IMG/VR virus record: IMGVR_UViG_3300031952_000052
Location: 1 to 38,997 of that record
Direction: 5' to 3' (one strand)
Length of the DNA stretch: 38,997 nucleotides
DNA from: a virus
Shown here one piece after another: positions 16,753 through 24,960 of this stretch (position 1 is the first letter of the stretch; each line of letters opens with the position of its first letter). The notes under the pieces were generated by a model. That model saw only the letters and a program-made list of their open reading frames with translations. It made no database searches and was not told the origin of the DNA. Both the position numbers and the translations under genes were made by a program.

Positions 16753-17337
16753 TTACCCCCGAGGAATATCGAAGGTATGAGTATGACCATCAGCCTCGTC
16801 CACCATCCCCACCGTAGTGATCGGGTGTTCGTGGCCGTTCACCATGTCGGTCTTTCCACGTACCACGCATCCATCCTTTGAGGCAATCACCAGCACTCGA
16901 TGTTTATGTTCAGGAGCTAGAACTCCGGAAACCAGATCGGTAATCGCCTCGACCCGCTTCTCCCCGAACTCCGTCCGGGGTTGCCAATGCCACGCGCTAT
17001 TCTCGTCCGGCACCGACCCGGCGGGGATGTTGTGGGTCCCCCCGGGGATCGCGTGGAACCGGTCGCACCTGCCCGTGGCATTCATCGCCAACTTCCACTC
17101 CTCGCACCACCCAACAGAATCGAGGCTCTTCAAAGTCTCGGCGGGCTTGAATCCCGCGCAGTTGGCGCACGCCGTCGCCGTGCCCTGCGGGATCTCCATG
17201 CAGATACCCCGCTTCAGGATGGCCGAGGTCTGGTCCGGCTGGGAAGCAAGTTCCCATCCATCCTTGCCCAGAACGTCAAGTTGGGCGAGGAGGTCTGGCA
17301 ACAGCCGCTTCTCAACGAACTTGTACTCGTACCTCAT
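16753..17337 (-). CDS. protein with HiPIP-like cysteine pattern and His-rich tail
   Basis: 194 residues. The N-terminus 'MRYEYKFVEK...LDVLGKDGWELAS' looks like the short DUF4177 fold. Residues 57-91 contain C57-x2-C60 in 'CANCAGF', C78 in 'GWCEEW' and C91, the order and spacing type of high-potential iron-sulfur proteins. The C-terminus has 'EHKHRV', 'GHEHPITT' and 'GHTHTFD', likely metal-binding. Located among virion-region genes, so it may be a minor structural or metal-storing protein. Iron-sulfur binding is inferred from the cysteine pattern alone; a plain zinc site is the alternative. Confidence 0.7.
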   Translation of the reverse strand: MRYEYKFVEKRLLPDLLAQLDVLGKDGWELASQPDQTSAILKRGICMEIPQGTATACANCAGFKPAETLKSLDSVGWCEEWKLAMNATGRCDRFHAIPGGTHNIPAGSVPDENSAWHWQPRTEFGEKRVEAITDLVSGVLAPEHKHRVLVIASKDGCVVRGKTDMVNGHEHPITTVGMVDEADGHTHTFDIPRG

Positions 17338-17346
17338 CGGAGTACC

Positions 17347-17778
17347 TCAGTAAACAGGAGCCGCCGGGGGAGGAAGCGAGCCCGGACGGTTGGGGTCGCT
17401 CGTCACCTGATCCGAAGGCTTCCCGTAGACATCCACGGGATCACGGGGGTGCGCCCACGCGCCGAACTGCCCGGGGGCCAGTTTGACCTGCCCACCCATG
17501 CGAGCGAGGGACGACATGACCGCCGGTCCATGAGTCGCCAGACCCGTCTGAGCCGACACGATGCGGGGTTGCATCTCGACGTTGCCGCGCCGGGCGAAAG
17601 CGCCCAGTTCATCGGCCTCGGCGGGAGGAACGCCCTGAACACCCGCGCCGGGGATGTTCGACGGAACCCGGGGCTGGGGCGTGGGGACGATCTGCTTCTC
17701 CACGTCACCGGTCCGGGCGCGACCAGACTTGCTGATGTTTCCGCTCTGCCCCGAGCGGGCGTAACCTGCGAGACTCAT
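17347..17778 (-). CDS. low-complexity virion-region protein, unknown
   Basis: 143 residues from ATG 17778 (AAGGAGTGTGGT upstream). An in-frame ATG 13 codons earlier lacks a ribosome site. The protein is rich in Gly, Pro and Ala with few hydrophobic residues ('VPTPQPRVPSNIPGAGVQGV', 'NRPGSLPPPAAPVY') and is probably largely unfolded. No family recognised. Confidence 0.65.
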   Translation of the reverse strand: MSLAGYARSGQSGNISKSGRARTGDVEKQIVPTPQPRVPSNIPGAGVQGVPPAEADELGAFARRGNVEMQPRIVSAQTGLATHGPAVMSSLARMGGQVKLAPGQFGAWAHPRDPVDVYGKPSDQVTSDPNRPGSLPPPAAPVY

Positions 17779-17813
17779 ACCACACTCCTTAAAAAGAGTG
17801 CAACCGATTGCAC

Positions 17814-19121
17814 TCAATCCTGAGTTTCCCCTGCCGGACTCGCCAACGGAGCAAGACGCATGACCAACGTAGTATCGCGGGTAGCCAACGGGCTGGAGAT
17901 CAGGGTTCCACCCTCCTTCTTGACCTCCTCGATCTCCACATCCAGCCCCCAGAGCCTCTGCTCAATGACCGTCTCCAGCTTGGAGCAGTCCTTGGGTATC
18001 TGACCCGGAGGAAAAGATTCCTTGGTCACCTTCACGGGGGCAATATACAGCTTTTTGACTTTCACCGCCGGGGGAACGAACGGGAGATCGAACTTCGACC
18101 CCATCACCCCCATGGGCATCCATTGAAGAGCCACCACCCGATCCCCAACCTTCAACTGCTTTGGCCGAACGAACGCAGGAGGCTCCTCGGGGAGATTACG
18201 CTCTAGCATCAATTTTCCGGTGTACTCCGTCACCGGGCGAGCGCCCTTGGTGATGGCGTCCTCCACGATGGACTTCGCCTTGTCTGTCATGGGCAGGCGA
18301 TCAAACCCGCTGTCCTTCAAGATCTTCTCGATGTCCACCGTCTGCTCAACGGCCTTCTCGGTCTTGGGCTTCTCGGGCTTGACTTCGCCCTTCGTCACGA
18401 TCCTGATGGAAATTTTTTCGGGCAGTTTGGCGGCCAATTCGCGGATACGCTCCTCGGGAAGCCCCGTCTCTACGATATCCATAAGACGACGAACCTCGCT
18501 TGGCTCCCGCTTCCTGCTGATCTCGATGGAAGAGCCATCCGCGTGTTCAAACAAATCAACGCGGGGGTTCTCCCGCCCGGACGACATCAACTTGAACCCA
18601 CTCATCGCTATACGGGGGATCAGATCCTTGAGCGCCGCGATGTTCTCACCGGCAGTCGCCTCCCTGCCGTAAGAACGCAACCCCGTGGACTCGGCGGGGG
18701 TCGTGTCCTTCATCTGGGCGATGCCCTTCACCGCCTCGGCCACATGATCGAGATGCTCCCCCGGATGACTCACGAACCTCTGGGGACCCGGGACGGCGGG
18801 CGGAGCATCCGGCTTGGCCGAAGGCTTCTCCCCCTTATCCGGTTCCTTCTTCGCCCGCTCGCGCTTCTCCCATGCCAGCCGTGAAGCCTCCGACCGAGCG
18901 GGATCCACGGATCCCCCGGCCTTCTCGACGGAGGCGCATTCAAAAGGGCGGTCAATCTCCTTCCGCGCCTTCTGAATCTCGTCCCACGTTGCCTCATTCC
19001 GCTTCTCGATCTCCTCTGCCTCGATGGGCGGCGTGGTCTTGGGGAACAGAATCCCCGGCTGGAACACTTTCCTCAACGTGGTTCGGAGGGACTTATTGAT
19101 AGCCGCAGATTTCTCGGCCAT
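17814..19121 (-). CDS. large basic virion-region protein, unknown
   Basis: 435 residues from ATG 19121, preceded by TCTGGAGGGACG; an in-frame ATG at 19157 is also possible. The N-terminal half is charged, with Lys/Glu-rich helices ('EEIEKRNEATWDEIQKARKE', 'AWEKRERAKKEPDKGEKPSA'). The C-terminal third is beta-rich with 'QLKVGDRVVALQWMPMGVMG'. No catalytic motif recognised. Gene order suggests a minor head protein. Confidence 0.6.
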   Translation of the reverse strand: MAEKSAAINKSLRTTLRKVFQPGILFPKTTPPIEAEEIEKRNEATWDEIQKARKEIDRPFECASVEKAGGSVDPARSEASRLAWEKRERAKKEPDKGEKPSAKPDAPPAVPGPQRFVSHPGEHLDHVAEAVKGIAQMKDTTPAESTGLRSYGREATAGENIAALKDLIPRIAMSGFKLMSSGRENPRVDLFEHADGSSIEISRKREPSEVRRLMDIVETGLPEERIRELAAKLPEKISIRIVTKGEVKPEKPKTEKAVEQTVDIEKILKDSGFDRLPMTDKAKSIVEDAITKGARPVTEYTGKLMLERNLPEEPPAFVRPKQLKVGDRVVALQWMPMGVMGSKFDLPFVPPAVKVKKLYIAPVKVTKESFPPGQIPKDCSKLETVIEQRLWGLDVEIEEVKKEGGTLISSPLATRDTTLVMRLAPLASPAGETQD

Positions 19122-19225
19122 CGTCCCTCCAGACCAAACATCTCTGCCTTCATTCATTGCCTTCCCCTTTCACCCTTGGCCTGCCCCTTGAGCCAGCCAT
19201 AACCCCCGCTGGTCCATGGATCTCC

Positions 19226-20182
19226 TTACTGACTTGCCTGCTCTTCCTGCTCCTTTACCGGAGCCGTCGCCTTCTCGGCGCGGCGATACACCCGCGCCAC
19301 AACCTCCCGCAACTGCTGGGCGAAGGGGTTGACCACCTCCGAAGAGGCATCCTTGGCCGTGACAGCCATCCCCGATCCGGAGATCAGCCGATGGGCATGG
19401 GCGTGACCGCCCACAGGAGCCTGATCCGGGGCGGTACGAGTGTCCAAGGATCCATCCGGGTTGATGGAAGCCTCGACCATGTGGGTGTGACCACCGTTGA
19501 AGCTGGTGTATCCCTTGACACGATATCCATTTGGGTCATTGTAAGAGGACAGGTAATACTCATGCTGGTGCCCATCGGAAATCTCGGTCAGCCCGTGGAA
19601 CACACCGGGGACATCCACGGGGGCTCCAGCCACCACCGCCGCAGGACCCTGCTGGGGGTTGACCATGCCGCCGGACGCCATGGAGATGGTCGAAATGCCG
19701 GGGGAACTCATGGACGCCTGACCGCCGCCGGTCGCCACCTGCTTCTCCGCGATCCCAATCACCCCGATAACTCCGGGGGCGATCCACACGGCCCGCACAG
19801 ACTCCGGAACCACCCGTTCGATCTCGACCGAGAAGGCGTGCTGATCCTCCTTGATCTCATCGGGAGCGCCCAGATCCCGGGCGGAAAACCAGTTCCGAAC
19901 CGCGTCCGTGGAGGCGAACTTCTTGGCCGAGAAATGGAGCCCGCCGATGACGATCTCCGGCAGTTCCACCTCTCGGTTGCACTCGTTCAACCCCCCATCG
20001 AACAATTGGGAGACGATCTCCCCTGCCCGGATGGTCTTCATGTGGGTGTCGCAGTACCGGCAGGCCATCTTCTGCCCGAGCATCTGGGGCCTCCAATCCA
20101 AGATGGACTGGACACAACACCCCTGCATCTGGCCGATGACCTCGATACCCAGACGCCCCTTCCAATCAGACTGCCCTGCCAT
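19226..20182 (-). CDS. Cys- and His-repeat protein of the virion region, unknown
   Basis: 318 residues; ATG 20182 follows GAAGGGAGCGGCC. The N-terminal part has Cys pairs ('GCC' at about 22, 'CRYC' at 41-44, 'NEC' near 68) suited to a metal site. The C-terminal half carries three GH-x-H elements, 'GHQHEY', 'GGHTHMVE' and 'GGHAHAHR', spaced about 35-50 residues. The same kind of repeat closes the HiPIP-like gene at 16753. A metal-binding structural role is inferred. The gap 19122-19225 holds only the ribosome site and no gene. Confidence 0.6.
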   Translation of the reverse strand: MAGQSDWKGRLGIEVIGQMQGCCVQSILDWRPQMLGQKMACRYCDTHMKTIRAGEIVSQLFDGGLNECNREVELPEIVIGGLHFSAKKFASTDAVRNWFSARDLGAPDEIKEDQHAFSVEIERVVPESVRAVWIAPGVIGVIGIAEKQVATGGGQASMSSPGISTISMASGGMVNPQQGPAAVVAGAPVDVPGVFHGLTEISDGHQHEYYLSSYNDPNGYRVKGYTSFNGGHTHMVEASINPDGSLDTRTAPDQAPVGGHAHAHRLISGSGMAVTAKDASSEVVNPFAQQLREVVARVYRRAEKATAPVKEQEEQASQ

Positions 20183-20194
20183 GGCCGCTCCCTT

Positions 20195-20938
20195 CTATTT
20201 GATCTGGGCGAGGATCGCATCGCCCTCTTCCCGTGAAAGAAGTTCGACTGCGACAGCATTGTTCACGATGTACGCCTTGATCCGCTTCAACTGCTCCTCG
20301 TCAAACTCACCGGCATCATCATCCATTGACACCGTTTCCTCAAGAGCAGAAAAAGCGTCGGAGATGAAATCTGGGAAACCAGCCTCCTTGTAGACCAAGA
20401 ACGCTGGCGGCTGGCTCTTCTTGACCTTGAGCCCGCCCCGCTTATCCGAAAGGATCCGGGCCATATCACGGAGAGCCCCGGCATTCGCCAGCCAAAATCG
20501 CTTCTGCTTCTCCCCCTCGGGTGTGCGGGCCTCCCCCATTGTCCGGTAACGGCTCATGTACGCCTTCGCCACACCTTCGGCCTGCCCGATTGCGGAGTTC
20601 AGGGTGCGCCACTTCTTCGACTCATTCCCCGAGAACTTGCTCTTCGGCGTATAATGAAGGAATCCATCCTTGTTGGGGGATGCCTTCTCGTACTCCTTGG
20701 CGCGAGCCTCCAGTTCCGGGGTGGCGAGAGCGGCGTTGGTATTGAACACCGCGTTGGACTCGTCGGTGAACTTCCCGAACTGGTCACGCCACGGATTCCC
20801 CGCCTTCTCGATCTCAGCCTGAGTAACCGCAATCTCCGTCGTCTTTTCGATCTCGCAGATGTCATCCAGCTTCTTCTCGACGGGACCGAGAGTGCCGATG
20901 AACTTAAGCCCGTGAAGAATGCTGTCCTGCGTATGCAT
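20195..20938 (-). CDS. protein of unknown function, first gene after terminase
   Basis: 247 residues, ATG 20938 behind CGGAGGATCCCTT. It is helical and charged, with 'AGNPWRDQFGKFTDES', a start motif often seen in phage minor head proteins, and 'RTPEGEKQKRFWLANAGALR'. The C-terminus is acidic ('DDDAGEFDEEQLKRIKAYI'). Not recognised with confidence. It is the first gene behind the promoter at 20967-20995. Confidence 0.65.
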   Translation of the reverse strand: MHTQDSILHGLKFIGTLGPVEKKLDDICEIEKTTEIAVTQAEIEKAGNPWRDQFGKFTDESNAVFNTNAALATPELEARAKEYEKASPNKDGFLHYTPKSKFSGNESKKWRTLNSAIGQAEGVAKAYMSRYRTMGEARTPEGEKQKRFWLANAGALRDMARILSDKRGGLKVKKSQPPAFLVYKEAGFPDFISDAFSALEETVSMDDDAGEFDEEQLKRIKAYIVNNAVAVELLSREEGDAILAQIK

Positions 20939-20966
20939 AAGGGATCCTCCGAGGCTTCAAAAAGTC

Positions 20967-20995
20967 ACTTTAGAGCGGTATGTCTCTTTCGTCAA
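20967..20995 (-). promoter_or_regulatory. sigma70-type promoter after the terminase gene
   Basis: On the minus strand TTGACG (20995-20990), 17-nt spacer, TAAAGT (20972-20967). It lies in the 68-nt gap between the terminase stop and the next start, 29 nt upstream of ATG 20938, and would drive the head gene cluster. Confidence 0.6.
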
Positions 20996-21006
20996 GCCCC
21001 GTTCGC

Positions 21007-22857
21007 CTATAGTACCACCACCTGCCCATCCGAAGACTTCCTCGGTCGAATCACGGGTATTTCGGTAATCGGTATATGCAAATCCGAACGAACCTGATTG
21101 GTGGGAGGAACCATTCCCTCAAACGACGGTCGGAGGCTCTTGGGAGGAGCGGAACCATGCTCCTCCTCCTCCGTCAACTCAAGGTCTTCCTTGAACCGGT
21201 CCTCAAACTGGAAGTGGAGCATGGCGCACAGAAGGGCATCCGGCCCATGGTCGTCCTTCTTGATCGGCTTTCCCATCTTGTCCTGCCGATAACGCTTGAG
21301 TTGCTCGATGAACCCGGTCAGGTGCGAGCGCATGAAAAATCGGTTTTTGTTGGTGAAGAACTTGATGACATTCCCGATCCCGTAGTCCTTCCACTTCTGG
21401 AAGTTGACCGGGCGGATGTCGAACCCCGCGTTGCTGACCTCCAAGTTGTTGTACTGTCCGCTGGCATCCGCATAAACGAAAAATTTATCCGGTCGAATCG
21501 GGTACTTCTCGGCCCAGTTGGTGATGATACGGATGGCCTCCGGGGTGAGTTTCCCGGTCATGAAGTCGGACTCAAGGATGGCAACGCACCGGGGGAAACT
21601 GGAGGGAGCCAGAACGGACCCCACCTTCTTGGGGCGGAGCATGGCCGCAAGCACCATCGCCGTCTGCCCCTGAAGCCCCCAATCGATCCCGATGGATATC
21701 TCAGCGATCTCCGCCTCTTCCCCCGGCCATTCCGGTGCAACCTCGGAGCGTTCGATCCACTCCACATCGTAGACCGGACGCATCCAGTTGGGGCGCTGGT
21801 TCTCGTACTCCACCGCGAAGACGTTGGTCCCCCGGTTCATCTTCTTGGCGATCAGGACGTTCTTCCGGGGGAGGAATCCATCAGAACACCGGGATTTTCC
21901 GTTGCATCCGGTAAACCGCTCCCCCTGACACACCCCGTCCTCGCCGTAGAGAGCCTGCTTCTCGGTAAGGTAGCATTGGGACTGGCAGAAGTGCAGGGCC
22001 TTGGGATCCTCCGTTGTGGCCTCGTCCAGCCCCTCGACGCATTGAACCATGCTGTCGTACACGTCCCATGTGTACCGCTTAAACCCGCGCTCATCCGCGA
22101 AATCCCAAATCTCTTGGAACAGCCCGATGGGATGATGGAACGTGGACAGGACCACCACCATGAAATTCGGCTCGGACATCGCGCCCTGCATGGCGGCGGA
22201 GATCAACTGGTCCGTGTTGTCCGCCGACTGGCAACTTTCATCGACAATAAAACCGGCGTTATGCTTGCCTCGCGCTTGTTTTTCAGATGCGCTGATGATC
22301 TTCAGCATCACCCCGTTCTTGAACCGGGTCTCCCCCATCAACGGATCTTCTTGCAGGACCGACCGGGCCAGATCAGGAAAGCAGTTCCAGAAGGACTTGG
22401 TGTACTGGTAAATCTGTTTAGCCTGCTCGGAACTGCCCGCCATCGCTGTGAAGGACATCTTGTGGTAAATGAGGGACATCCAGATCAGGATGGCCGAACA
22501 AAGGCTCCCTCCCGTTCCACGCCCCTTCCACAGGATGGCCTGATTTGCCCGCCGGTAGAACATGTCCGACAGAAAGTCCACCATCTGCGGATTCAACTTG
22601 ATGATGAGTTTGCGGGAATCCTTCAGGATCCATAATTGGTTCTGTATGAATGACCGCAGTTCCTTGTTCTGCCGGGCGCAGAATTGCTCGGGAGATTCGT
22701 CCGGCTGTTGGATCCGGAGAAGATCGGGGAGACCGTAGGTGCAGGGGTTCTCTGCGGAAATCCGCTTCTGGAGTTCCGAATCGATAACTGCCTTCCGGGT
22801 GAGCGCCTCGCGCATCTCCCGAACGGAGGATTCGGTGATTTTAATTTTCGCCGTCAA
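21007..22857 (-). CDS. terminase large subunit
   Basis: About 616 residues from a TTG at 22857 that overlaps the terS stop. An ATG at 22911 (18 residues more) and one at 22812 are alternatives, and none has a clear ribosome site. The ATPase part has a deviant Walker A 'WKGRGTGGS' (about residue 112), lacking the usual lysine before S/T, and Walker B 'FIVDES' (about 204-209). The nuclease part has 'GIDWG', 'YADASG' and 'DDHGPDAL', giving the acidic residues of the RNase H-like domain. It packages DNA into the prohead through the portal. A Cys-rich segment ('CQSQCYLTE', 'CNGKSRCSDG') between the domains may bind zinc. Confidence 0.92.
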   Translation of the reverse strand: MTAKIKITESSVREMREALTRKAVIDSELQKRISAENPCTYGLPDLLRIQQPDESPEQFCARQNKELRSFIQNQLWILKDSRKLIIKLNPQMVDFLSDMFYRRANQAILWKGRGTGGSLCSAILIWMSLIYHKMSFTAMAGSSEQAKQIYQYTKSFWNCFPDLARSVLQEDPLMGETRFKNGVMLKIISASEKQARGKHNAGFIVDESCQSADNTDQLISAAMQGAMSEPNFMVVVLSTFHHPIGLFQEIWDFADERGFKRYTWDVYDSMVQCVEGLDEATTEDPKALHFCQSQCYLTEKQALYGEDGVCQGERFTGCNGKSRCSDGFLPRKNVLIAKKMNRGTNVFAVEYENQRPNWMRPVYDVEWIERSEVAPEWPGEEAEIAEISIGIDWGLQGQTAMVLAAMLRPKKVGSVLAPSSFPRCVAILESDFMTGKLTPEAIRIITNWAEKYPIRPDKFFVYADASGQYNNLEVSNAGFDIRPVNFQKWKDYGIGNVIKFFTNKNRFFMRSHLTGFIEQLKRYRQDKMGKPIKKDDHGPDALLCAMLHFQFEDRFKEDLELTEEEEHGSAPPKSLRPSFEGMVPPTNQVRSDLHIPITEIPVIRPRKSSDGQVVVL

Positions 22858-23320
22858 GGCCCAACCGCCGCAACTTCCCGACCTCCTCCTCTCTCGCCTT
22901 GAGGAGTTCATCAGTCGTCATCTTGGAATAGTCCACCGACAGGTTCATATCGACCGCCGCCCGGTCGATCACGCCGGAATCCATGGCGATCTTGATCCTC
23001 TCCTTCATCGCGTTCAATGCCGTCATCAGGAAGTTGTTCTTGGCGTGGGGATTCTCCGTCTCGTTGAACTGGAACATGGCCTCTTTCTCAATCTCCGCGA
23101 TCTTCGCCATGATCTCACCGACCTCGGCAAAACGATCCGCGTTGACCGCCAGTTCCCGAAGATGGGTCTTGATCCACTTGGAGTCGTTGGTGATGGTGGT
23201 CCGGCTCACGCCCAACTGTCGGGAGATGGCGTCGTAGCTGATCCCCCGCATACTCAGGCGGAAGACCTCAAGCCGCCGCTCGTAAGTCTGGTGCGTCGGA
23301 GGTTTGCATGGAAGAGGCAT
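22841..23320 (-). CDS. terminase small subunit (HTH DNA-binding)
   Basis: 159 residues; ATG 23320 follows GGGGGTGACTT. The N-terminal helix-turn-helix 'RRLEVFRLSMRGISYDAISR' with 'LGVSRTTITNDSKWI' (about 15-50) would bind the packaging site. The central long helices ('VGEIMAKIAEIEKEAMFQF', 'FLMTALNAMKERIKIAMDSG') form the oligomer. The C-terminal acidic-basic tail likely contacts the large subunit. It directly precedes and overlaps the large subunit gene. Confidence 0.88.
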   Translation of the reverse strand: MPLPCKPPTHQTYERRLEVFRLSMRGISYDAISRQLGVSRTTITNDSKWIKTHLRELAVNADRFAEVGEIMAKIAEIEKEAMFQFNETENPHAKNNFLMTALNAMKERIKIAMDSGVIDRAAVDMNLSVDYSKMTTDELLKAREEEVGKLRRLGLDGEN

Positions 23321-23382
23321 AAGTCACCCCCAAAAATCAGCCTCATCCATTATGTATTCAAGGATCACAAAGGGAAGGGGAA

Positions 23383-23769
23383 TTATGCCTGATGCCCCTT
23401 CTTGGACAGGCTCTTGGCGATATCCTGCTTCACAAACTGAACCGCCATGCTGTTGGCGGTCCCGTCCGGATAGATCAGCCGGAAGGCAATCGCCCGGTCA
23501 ATCAATCTGCTCAACTTCGCCCGATCCACCTTCAGGAAATCAGCGAGCCGGGCGTGGTCGTACTTGACATTCTCCCACAGCCAGAACCATTGCTCGTTTT
23601 CCGCCTCGGGCACCGGAGTGCGGGGGGCCGAACAAGTCACGGGGATCATGGGCCAGATCACAATCAGGTTCCGAAGAACGGGGTCCCGCACCAGCGGATG
23701 GACGATCTCCGCCCGGTCCTTCTCCGCGCCCCTGAACCTCTGGATCACAGCCGCTATTTCTTCAGCCAT
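23383..23769 (-). CDS. probable winged-helix DNA-binding protein
   Basis: 128 residues from ATG 23769, inside the end of the methyltransferase gene. The C-terminal half 'HARLADFLKVDRAKLSRLID' with 'RAIAFRLIYPDG' reads as a helix-turn-helix with a wing. The N-terminal half has 'GAEKDRAEIVHPLVRDPVLR'. It may be a regulator or an additional packaging factor next to the terminase genes; the role is inferred from motif and position. The 62-nt gap before terS holds an AT-rich stretch but no clear promoter. Confidence 0.6.
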   Translation of the reverse strand: MAEEIAAVIQRFRGAEKDRAEIVHPLVRDPVLRNLIVIWPMIPVTCSAPRTPVPEAENEQWFWLWENVKYDHARLADFLKVDRAKLSRLIDRAIAFRLIYPDGTANSMAVQFVKQDIAKSLSKKGHQA

Positions 23770-24383
23770 CGGAGCCTCATCCCCATGTACATGTAGCACC
23801 ACTCCGCCCGATCCGGCAGGACGATCTTCTTGGCCTCAACCACCTCAAACCCGCAATCCACCACGTGAGACAGGCACGCCTGTGTCGCCATGTCCGAGAT
23901 TTTCTTGGAATGCCAAATCTTCCACTTCTCGGGGATGCCCAATTTCGCCCGAACCGACTTGGACATGAGCCGGACGGTCTTTATCGGCGCGTTGCAGTTG
24001 GTCAGGAAAACCGTCAGGTCTTCCCCCATGTAGTTCTCCAGCGCCGCGAAGTAAATCGGCCAAGGCTCTCCGTAGGGATCGATATCCAGAACGTCCGCCG
24101 ACCACTCCACATCGCGGAGCCACCTCTCGGCGGCGATCTTCACCACCCCGCTGTCCACCCGATTCTTGTCCAGCCCGGTGTACTGAATCGGATAATGCCT
24201 GCGCAGGATCCCCCAGATCGCCTGCTCCCCCGCGCAACAATCAATCACCCGGTACGTCTTGAGGGGATACTTGTCCAGAAAGTACCTGCGTATCTTGATC
24301 TTCTCGTCCAGATGCCGGTTATCCGTCTTGACCCACCCGTTGAGCGGGGCCATGCGAATATGGCTACCGACCATCCGCCCCAT
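23754..24383 (-). CDS. SAM-dependent methyltransferase-like protein
   Basis: 209 residues, ATG 24383 just after the ParB-like stop (AGGTGATGGA before it). The Rossmann motif I is 'YRVIDCCAGEQAIWGIL' (about 45-60), the acidic residue of motif II is in 'YTGLDKNRV', and motif IV-like 'LDIDPYGEPWPI' (about 98-109) resembles the DxDPFG loop of Trm1-type tRNA methyltransferases, though an NPPY-type DNA motif is absent. Substrate unknown (nucleic acid or small molecule). Confidence 0.75.
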   Translation of the reverse strand: MGRMVGSHIRMAPLNGWVKTDNRHLDEKIKIRRYFLDKYPLKTYRVIDCCAGEQAIWGILRRHYPIQYTGLDKNRVDSGVVKIAAERWLRDVEWSADVLDIDPYGEPWPIYFAALENYMGEDLTVFLTNCNAPIKTVRLMSKSVRAKLGIPEKWKIWHSKKISDMATQACLSHVVDCGFEVVEAKKIVLPDRAEWCYMYMGMRLRWLKK

Positions 24384-24387
24384 TCCA

Positions 24388-24951
24388 TCACCTGATCACA
24401 GAATCGTAGATCACACCCTCGGTCTTGCTGACCTGTTCCAAGAGGGAGGACACATCGGACCACTTCTCGGAGGGAACGGCCACCAGCGCCCAGACCATCT
24501 TCGGAGGAGGGCGCATATCAACCTCCTCGATGGTTGACTCCGCCTCGTCTTCCTTCCCCTTGGTCAGGGCCTCGACCAGCGTATCAGTCCGCAATCCATC
24601 GAGGATCTCCTTGTCGGTGATGCTATCGAGCAATTCCTTGAGATCCGGCGTCCACTCCCCCTGAATGTGGCCGTTGTTCAGGGCCACGCACAGGGCCTTC
24701 TCCTCGTCCTCATCCAAATCGACCAGCACCACCGGGACCTCCTCAATATCCATCCCCCGGAGGATGCTCAGGCGCTGGTTCCCGCCGACCACCCGGTTGT
24801 TCTTCCGGTTGACGACGATGTCCTGCACCATCCCGAACTTTTCGATGGAGGACTGCAACCCCTTGGCGGCGTCGTCGGAGATGCGCCGGGGGTTGTAGGG
24901 GGAGGGCACCAAGGAATCGAGGGGGAGGGTCGTCCGCTCAGTCTGTTTCAT
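24388..24951 (-). CDS. ParB/sulfiredoxin-fold protein
   Basis: 187 residues. The N-terminal 110 residues are a ParB-like domain: 'LPLDSLVPSPYNPRRI', 'IEKFGMVQDIVVN', 'RVVGGNQRLSILRGM', then the acidic 'VVLVDLDEDEEKALCVALNN'. Phage proteins of this type often stand next to DNA methyltransferases and terminases and may nick DNA or act as CTP switches. No second DNA-binding domain is visible, so a plasmid-type partition role is unlikely. It is followed at 5 nt by the methyltransferase. Confidence 0.85.
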   Translation of the reverse strand: MKQTERTTLPLDSLVPSPYNPRRISDDAAKGLQSSIEKFGMVQDIVVNRKNNRVVGGNQRLSILRGMDIEEVPVVLVDLDEDEEKALCVALNNGHIQGEWTPDLKELLDSITDKEILDGLRTDTLVEALTKGKEDEAESTIEEVDMRPPPKMVWALVAVPSEKWSDVSSLLEQVSKTEGVIYDSVIR

Positions 24952-24960
24952 GCCCAGATT

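Noticed and set aside
21076-22635. 519-residue open frame on the plus strand
   Set aside because: Antisense to the terminase ATPase and nuclease motifs, which clearly are the coding frame.
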